Below are positions 17,929-23,257 of a stretch of 23,257 nucleotides of DNA, one piece after another. Under the pieces are notes generated by a model that did not search any database, had not been told where the DNA came from, and saw nothing but the letters and a program-made list of their open reading frames with translations. Positions within the stretch are counted from its first letter, which is position 1; every line of letters begins with the position of its first letter. The position numbers and the translations under genes were made by a program. Source of the stretch: Didymodactylos carnosus (lineage: Eukaryota > Rotifera > Eurotatoria > Philodinida > Philodinidae); assembly GCA_905250885.1 (NCBI GenBank), contig CAJNOQ010002654.1, positions 1-23,257 of the forward strand, given 5' to 3'.

Positions 17929-18383
17929 ACTGAAGAAACTTTATTGTTCTCAAAGCACGGATTATCACATAGAACACAGTTAACAGTTTCAGAACTTCCT
18001 ATGAGTGAATGGCAATGAGTTTTGATTATGAGTCGTATCAGATCTGAACATTGGTTGCTTGTTTGTTAGAAATTGCATTCTTTGGCGAATAAAACAAACA
18101 TTTTCCTAGATCAAAGTTGAATATTTATAGATCTATCGAAAACTCGATAAGCTTTGAATAATTAATAAGAGTCAAAATATGAAATTTAAATTAGCTGCTG
18201 TTGTCACATCTATTCTGCTCAAGCAATCCATAACATACCATAATCGTCTATGTAGAAGTAAATGATATCGGTGATTACGATAGTGGATAAACGGCAAGGC
18301 TCAATCTAATCCGTTTATTGTGGTTTTTACAGATTTATTAATATAGAAATTTGATCTGGGAAAATGTTTATTTTATTCGCCAA
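17929..18383 (+). repeat. Left arm of a ~460-bp inverted repeat
   Basis: It matches the reverse complement of 18775-19238 almost throughout, including blocks such as ACTTTATTGTTCTCAAAGCA and GGATAAACGGCAAGGCTCAA. The element it belongs to probably starts at CAGTTGATATATAGCAGACT (17912), as at 14308. This arm has lost about 17 bp (AAGGCTTTGAATGTACC in the partner) near 18042. Confidence 0.85.
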
Positions 18384-18671
18384 ATAATGCAATTTCTAAT
18401 CTACACGTGAGATCAAATATGCTTTGTACAGTAAAATTTGACCCTCTGTTTCTATAGTCATAATATAACTGTATAGTTTTACACTGCGATGACTCTTAAA
18501 GTTTAGCAAGATATTCACACTTTTAAAAATGAGAGTAAAGCTGAAACTTTCATATAAGAAAACAATTTTAGTATAAAATGCGAACGGAACAGTTTAACAT
18601 CGATTTATCAACATTCAGAATATTGTAAATATCCATTATGTGAATAATCAACTGGAAGCGAACGATGGATT
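18284..18671 (+). repeat. 388-bp direct repeat, copy 1
   Basis: Copy 1 is co-linear with 20257-20644, with equal length, no indels and about four differences seen by eye (roughly 99 percent). It begins TGGATAAACGGC and ends GCGAACGATGGATT. It overlaps the inner end of the left inverted arm. Confidence 0.88.
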
Positions 18672-18730
18672 ACTTCAGCAGAATAGATGTGACAACAGCA
18701 GCTAATTTAAGTTTCATATTTTGACTCTTA
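18667..18730 (+). repeat. 64-bp direct repeat inside the inverted structure
   Basis: GGATTACTTCAGCAGAATAG and the following sequence to GACTCTTA recur at 18919-18982 in the same orientation, nearly identical. It lies in the loop between the two arms, so the loop itself holds a piece of the arm. Confidence 0.8.
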
Positions 18731-18774
18731 ACAATTAACTAGCTTAACAATTTTTCGGCAGATCTTGGCGAATA

Positions 18775-19238
18775 AAATAAACATTTTCCTAGATCAAATT
18801 TCCATATTAATAAATCTGTAAAAACCACAATAAACGGATCAGATTGAGCCTTGCCGTTTATCCACTATCTTAATCATCGATATCATTTACTTCTACACAG
18901 ACGATTATGGTATGTTTTGGATTACTTCAGCAGAATAGATGTGACAACAGCAGCTAATTTAAATTTCATATTTTGACTCTTATTGATTATTCAAAGCTTA
19001 TCAATTTTTCGACACATCTACGAATATTCAAATTTGATCTAGGAAAATGTTTGTTTTATTCGCCAAAGAATGCAATTTCTAACAAACAAGCAATCAATGT
19101 TCAGATGGTACATTCAAAGCCTTCTGATACGACTCATAATCAAAAGTCATTGTCATTCACTCATAGGTAGTTCTGAAACCGTTAACTGCGTTCTATGTGA
19201 TAATCCGTGCTTTGAGAACAATAAAGTTTTCTTTCAGT
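18775..19238 (-). repeat. Right arm of the ~460-bp inverted repeat
   Basis: The reverse complement of the left arm 17929-18383. The loop between them is about 390 bp. Similarity ends at 19238, short of the CAGTTGATATATAGC end that the left arm and the 14308 copy possess. Confidence 0.85.
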
Positions 19239-19317
19239 TTCTAAAAACTGGCTTTTGTTGATTGCTTCGACGGAAAAGTTGTAATTTGATTACTTAGACA
19301 ACTGTAACCATAACAGC

Positions 19318-19525
19318 CGGAAATCGCCGTCGCTGCAGATTCAGCGTTAAAGTGTTAACACGTTAACATATACGAACTCGCGGCGAGTGAGGGTGAGGGT
19401 GGAGAAGTGAGGGTGAAGTGGGTGAAGAAGTGCTCCACCTTCATCCTCACGTCCTCAGCCTCAATTATGCACGTTTATACTTTAACACTTTAACGTATAA
19501 GAATCTGCGACGACGGCGATTTCCG
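19318..19525. mobile_element. 208-bp fold-back element with 25-bp TIRs
   Basis: The left end 19318-19342 begins CGGAAATCGCCGTCG. The reverse complement of 19501-19525 matches it at 23 of 25 bases. A second inner pair, CGTTAAAGTGTTAA, also occurs on both sides. The interior is strand-asymmetric: GAGTGAGGGTGAGGGTGG-type purine sequence on the left, and pyrimidine CTCCACCTTCATCCTCACG on the right that can pair with it. Nearly the whole unit could form one long hairpin. No target duplication was found at the edges. Confidence 0.65.
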
Positions 19526-19876
19526 AATGATGCCCTTTTTCTAGTTTTAACCATGTCGGACTTCGGATTTTTTCACGATTTCTACCAATGAAAATGAAGC
19601 TCGCATCATACAACATGTCTCAAAACTGTGCGGAACTACTGATGGTTGTTTTATCCATAACGGTATGAGTAGCGGGCAAAACAAATCAGTTCTGGTTAGT
19701 TTAGAAACAAGGTCTCCTATCTTAGTAACGGAGTGGATCTGAGCATAGATATTTTTATACTAGTAATAACGGTATGATTATAAGTAGACCACAAAAAAAC
19801 TTTTCTTTAACTCGACTGCAAAATAACTCCAGTCAAATATGTTTCGACTTCGTATGTTTAAATTTACACTATGGAG
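19526..19876. other. Spacer, nothing recognised
   Basis: No gene, RNA or repeat was supported here. Confidence 0.3.
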
Positions 19877-19960
19877 AGTAGTCTACATACTATAAATGTA
19901 ATAAAAGTTCACGCTATTGCCATAATCCAATCACTGCCGCGAATGATTGTATATCATAAG
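19877..19960 (+). repeat. 84-bp direct repeat, copy 1
   Basis: It begins AGTAGTCTACATACTATAAA and ends ATATCATAAG. It is matched at 20115-20198 with two differences. Confidence 0.88.
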
Positions 19961-20114
19961 GTTAACAAAATGGTGCTCGTCATCAGGAGCTCGAGTTGTA
20001 CTAGTCCTATTACCCTTGAACTGTTGGGATAAAGTCGATGTGAACGTGGTACGTTTTCGAAAGAACAACCCAACAGCTATGTTTTCATAACAAATCAACG
20101 CTCAGACCCAAAAC

Positions 20115-20198
20115 AGTAGTCTACATACTATAAATGTAATAATAGTTCACGCTATTGCCATAATCCAATCACTGCCGCAAATGATTGTATATCATAAG
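20115..20198 (+). repeat. 84-bp direct repeat, copy 2
   Basis: Copy 2 of 19877-19960, 82 of 84 identical by eye. About 58 bp later the second copy of the 388-bp repeat begins. Confidence 0.88.
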
Positions 20199-20256
20199 AT
20201 TGTATGATTGTATATAATATAACTGTACAGTCTTGCACTGCGATGGCTCGTAAAGT

Positions 20257-20644
20257 TGGATAAACGGCAAGGCTCAATCTGATCCGTTTATTGTGGTTTT
20301 TACAGATTTATTAATATAGAAATTTGATCTGGGAAAATGTTTATTTTATTCGCCAAATAATGCAATTTCTAATCTACACGTGAGATCAAATATGCTTTGT
20401 ACAGTAAAATTTGACCCTCTGTTTCTATAGTCATAATATAACTGTATAGTTTTACACTGCGATGACTCTTAAAGTTTAGCAAGATATTCACACTTTTAAA
20501 AATGAGAGTAAAGCTGAAACTTTCATATAAGAAAACAACTTTAGTATAAAATGCGAACGGAACAGTTTAACACCGATTTATCAACATTCAGAATATTGTA
20601 AATATCCATTATGTGAATAATCAACTGAAAGCGAACGATGGATT
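20257..20644 (+). repeat. 388-bp direct repeat, copy 2
   Basis: About 99 percent identical to 18284-18671. The bases just before it (20214-20256) resemble an internal part of the same repeat (about 18467-18505), so a fragment of another copy abuts it. Confidence 0.88.
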
Positions 20645-21507
20645 GTCAGTATTAACTTTTGTTCATTATTGTCAAATATAATATATTAAAATCCTGTTGC
20701 TGTCTATTGAATCGGCCTATGACACTAGATGGAGAGTTTTCCAGACGAGTAGGAGTACAAATGATAGCAAACTTTAGATCTTTTATTGCAACGTTTTGAT
20801 CGTTACATTTTCAACAAAAAGTTGAAACGCATTGGTTGTTTAAATATTTTCCGCCCAAGAATGTTATTTTTACTTTAGTGTTTATGTGGAATAACTTATC
20901 ATTGTGATAATAAATCCCACGGGATAGTCTCGGATGTGTTTCGCAGAGAAATATTTGGGTTGTATTTGTATGCCAATAAAAATAATTGTGAATATAGTTG
21001 TAATACCAACAGAGAGCCTTCAAAATGCGTAACTGTTGGTTAAAACTGTTCGTGATAGTTTGTTTAGGCAAGATAGTAGGAACTTCATCTTTCTTTCTGT
21101 CAAGAACTTGGCGTATATTCAGAAGAACTTCCTCTTTCTGCCTCAAGAACTGGTGTATTTTTCACGGAAAGTCATTTTCACTCTCAAACGACTGTTAAAG
21201 GAATTTGACATGCGGAATATTTGAGTTGGATTTAGGAACCATAAAACTATCGGAAGTTCATTCTCACAGAAATATAAAGGCAAAGATTGACAAAAGGTTA
21301 GTGTAGTGTAGAAATGGAACAACATGAAAAAGAAATTGTACAACAAGATATAAATGCAGACATTGCGGTTCACGCCACACAAAATAATCATAAACGGAAT
21401 TTGAAAACACCGACACTTATGGTCTATGGCACACATGAAATAAAACGGCAGTTAAAAAAAATACTTGTAACAAATAAACGCAGAGAATGGACTGCAATCA
21501 CATTCTC
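20645..21507. other. Spacer with weak frames downstream of the GIY-YIG piece
   Basis: On the minus strand a 111-codon frame (20811-21146, no ATG start) and the end of a 97-codon frame (21143-21436) repeat similar wording, NPTQIF...VKMTFREKY and NTTQIF...VKITFLGGKY. A GTTCTTGA..CAGAAAGA..GAAGTTC block also occurs twice at about 21088-21160. This looks like diverged duplication rather than a gene. A plus frame at 21314-21541 is hydrophilic but unrecognised. Confidence 0.25.
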
Positions 21508-21738
21508 TCACAGCTCTCTTTTCTGTCTTTTTATTGCGTGAGATTCAAAAGCAAGAATTCCAGTGTTCCAGTTTGCTCTACGATCAGTAGCTAGACCATG
21601 ACGAGCAATCCGTGAGAATCTAATATCTCGAAAAGTATCTTTATGTTCTTGTTTACGCTTTTCAGCCTTCGCTGTTTGTCCAATATAACTGTTTCTACAT
21701 CCACAACAGTCATATTTACAACAAAAGTGATCATACAT
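21508..21738 (-). pseudogene. Penelope-like element GIY-YIG nuclease fragment
   Basis: The 76-codon frame from ATG 21738 aligns in motif order with the C-terminal endonuclease of Penelope-like retroelements. It has a cysteine-rich CCKYDCCGCRNS leading into YIG (residues 18-20), then QT, R28-x-x-E31-H32, then SRIARHGLATDRRANW (43-57) and the conserved glutamate E65 in LAFESHAIKRQKRE. YIG, the catalytic arginine, EH and the late E are the family's key residues. The first half of the GIY strand is degenerate, an in-frame TGA lies two codons upstream and no reverse transcriptase is readable before it. This is a relic of a nuclease-bearing Penelope element, unlike the nuclease-free Athena type. 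Confidence 0.72.
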
Positions 21739-21979
21739 CTCTCATATTAACTTATGATTGATATTTCTTCGAAACGAAATTACTTGTAAAGTTTGGAGTT
21801 TCTCTGAAATGCTGCAAATTTATTGTAGTTTATTTGCTGAAAATAGGAACTGCTCGTGTCATATAGTCATGGTGTTAGGTCAGGAAGAGTGAGATGAACA
21901 ACTTTTTCCGTTCAACAAAACCGATACAGTTCCATTTTTTAATTTTTTACATAGTAGACTTTAGTTTTAATTTGAGAAA

Positions 21980-22357
21980 ATGAGCGTATTTTGTGGAGTT
22001 TTTCTTGCTCTTTTGACTCATATGTACTGCAGAATTTTAAACAAAAGAGCGGAGAAACAGGAAACAAAATACAAAACAGTCCGTTTTTTTTCTATTTCTT
22101 CGATATTGTTTTATAATGCTTGGCGTAAAAAATTCATATTTTCATCAGGAAAGATTTTTTGTCTTTCAAATCGTGCTAATTTCATTCTCTACACAAAATT
22201 GCAAAGGTGCTTAGGTTTATTACACTTGAAAACGTTTCCTCATGAAAATATGAGTTTTTTTTACTCGAAGGACGAAACCCGCTTCTCTAGGAAAAAAACA
22301 TCAGATTTTGATACGTACATATTAGATAAAATTCTTGTGTCATCAAAATCATTTTAA
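21980..22357 (+). CDS. Hypothetical 125-residue protein
   Basis: The longest unexplained ATG-started frame here. Residues 1-17 (MSVFCGVFLALLTHMYC) could be a signal peptide or anchor. The rest is basic and aromatic-rich, with five further cysteines and no motif I recognise. There is no clear TATA box or polyA signal. Its position between the GIY-YIG fragment and the hammerhead-like motif, on the opposite strand, makes chance or an antisense frame of a decayed element possible. Confidence 0.28.
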   Translation: MSVFCGVFLALLTHMYCRILNKRAEKQETKYKTVRFFSISSILFYNAWRKKFIFSSGKIFCLSNRANFILYTKLQRCLGLLHLKTFPHENMSFFYSKDETRFSRKKTSDFDTYILDKILVSSKSF

Positions 22358-22580
22358 TGAAACTCCTTCTAAAAATATATTAATGAAAGTTCCGGTACTT
22401 AAATTAACAAAAACGCTCTAATGGAAGCTTTTTTAATGAACGTCATCCAATCCATTAAATTGCGTATTTTTCCCACGTTTGAATATAATCTGATTGTGTG
22501 ACATTGTCTTATGGAGGGTCCAATACTACTGGATCTAGCCGATCCCTGCATAGCAGAATAAACTTTTGGATTTTTATCTC

Positions 22581-22611
22581 TTTTGATAGAGCAAGTGTTA
22601 CTCTATCAAAA
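22581..22611. repeat. Perfect 11-bp stem-loop
   Basis: TTTTGATAGAG at 22581-22591 and CTCTATCAAAA at 22601-22611 enclose a 9-base loop. It is not followed by a T run in either direction and no gene ends here, so it is probably part of a small repeat element. Confidence 0.6.
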
Positions 22612-22689
22612 TAGGCATATAACAAAGTTTTAAACCATATTCCCCCTATGCCATAGATGTCAGACGCGATGCAGTCATCGCAAGGGGGG

Positions 22690-22790
22690 AAAAGCACATT
22701 CCGGAATGGGTACAAAATTTCTGGAATGCCATTCCAGAATGGCAGAATGCCGCCTTAGAATGGTGGACTGACATTCTAGAATAGGAGAAA
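22690..22790. repeat. Cluster of GGAATGCCATTCC-like palindromes
   Basis: CATTCCGGAATG at 22697-22708 is a perfect palindrome. 22720-22738 is a perfect 9+1+9 palindrome (TCTGGAATG C CATTCCAGA). Diverged copies follow to about 22790. It resembles in style, but not in sequence, the clusters at 8340 and 8813. Confidence 0.65.
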
Positions 22791-23134
22791 GTTTTTGTTT
22801 TGGTTCTAAATACTAGCAAAAGTTTTGAGTCTGTAACAAAATAATGGTATCAGAAGGACTAGAATTTATTTTATTTGTTTGCTACTATTCTGTAGGTCAA
22901 AGAAAAAATATGTGATTTGTCGTTAGAAAAAGCAATGACGTTTAAACAATTATTTTCCTTGTACACGTAAAAATCTGTCAGACGATAGTTTATTTTGTTT
23001 ATCATGGAGAAAACTATCCACTTTACTTTTTAAACCATCTTTGATAATAAATTTTACGTTTGTAAGCCGTTTTTACGAGTTTGTTGTATATTTGAAGTCA
23101 TTTTGTATACTTTATCTCGTAGTTTATTTGATTC

Positions 23135-23175
23135 AGTCCAAACGTTTCGGTGTTTTATACACCTTCTTCAGTGGA
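23135..23175 (-). ncRNA. Hammerhead-ribozyme-like core motif
   Basis: On the minus strand CTGAAGA (23171-23165) is followed by an extra A, a GGTGT-ATAAA-ACACC hairpin and GAAAC (23148-23144), then GTTTGG. A hammerhead core is CUGANGA, helix II, GAAA, helix III, so the two conserved boxes and helix II are present with one bulged base. The cleavage-site strand and helix I were not identified. Similar short hammerheads are known in Penelope-like elements, and a Penelope nuclease fragment lies 1.4 kb downstream on this strand. Confidence 0.35.
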
Positions 23176-23257
23176 TAAATAATTAAGAAAACACAAAATT
23201 GAGCGATAAGAAATATAAAGCTAAAATTCATAACATCTAAAAACGTAAAAGAGGATA

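Noticed and set aside
19380..19440. Telomeric G-strand repeat
   Set aside because: GTGAGGGTGAGGG-type units are irregular and lie inside the fold-back element, with no long uniform array.
17929..20644. CRISPR-like array
   Set aside because: The repeats are few, hundreds of bases long, partly inverted and unevenly spaced, with no cas genes. It is a eukaryotic repeat complex.
20811..21146. 111-codon minus frame
   Set aside because: It lacks an ATG, overlaps an internally duplicated stretch and has no recognisable domain. It might be trailing sequence of the Penelope-like relic but cannot be supported.
22581..22611. Intrinsic terminator
   Set aside because: The perfect stem has no T tract and no upstream gene, and the window is eukaryotic.

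Overview
This is an AT-rich eukaryotic window that is mostly mobile-element debris and decayed genes around one large intact gene. The best fit is a bdelloid rotifer (inference). It has a mono-ADP-ribosyltransferase plus kinesin-light-chain-type TPR protein of a kind abundant in bdelloids, a second TPR fragment, and a broken copy of a secreted LDLR-A-type protein family I associate with bdelloids. Candidate introns include two of 58 nt, and there is a mixed population of LINE, Penelope-like and MULE-like relics. No bacterial operon features, CRISPR array or rRNA were seen.

Layout. 1-1035: 5'-truncated RTE-type LINE endonuclease joined to a short ORF tail and a (TGA)n end. 1240-1960: two short-repeat fields. 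2055-2396: decayed LINE C-terminus. 2438-4866 (-): intact 807-residue ART-TPR gene with a polyA signal overlapping its stop. 5187-5568: small TTAA-flanked inverted-repeat element. 7274-8074: 783-bp non-autonomous element with 47-bp terminal inverted repeats and a perfect 9-bp target duplication (MULE-like). 8340-9003: two clusters of short palindromes. 9958-10103: minisatellite. 10281-10834: possible small two-exon gene and a degenerate tRNA-Lys-like sequence. 10993-11272 (-): small secreted cysteine-rich peptide gene with its own polyA signal. 11591-12101: broken LINE endonuclease. 12400-12590: minisatellite. 13014-13736 (-): truncated TPR gene. 15170-15987 (-): newly inferred four-exon gene for a 116-residue secreted protein. 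17056-17552 (-): frameshifted LDLR-A-type family pseudogene. 17929-20644: composite of long inverted and direct repeats, with a separate 208-bp fold-back element inside it. 21508-21738 (-): Penelope-type GIY-YIG nuclease fragment. 23135-23175 (-): a hammerhead-ribozyme-like motif on the same strand.

The genes do not form a pathway. Only three look potentially functional: the ART-TPR protein (probable NAD+-dependent ADP-ribosylation with a TPR scaffold), the cysteine-rich peptide and the four-exon secreted protein. The rest records repeated insertion, fold-back rearrangement and gene decay, as expected of an accessory or subterminal region. All family assignments are by eye from translated motifs; no database search was run.
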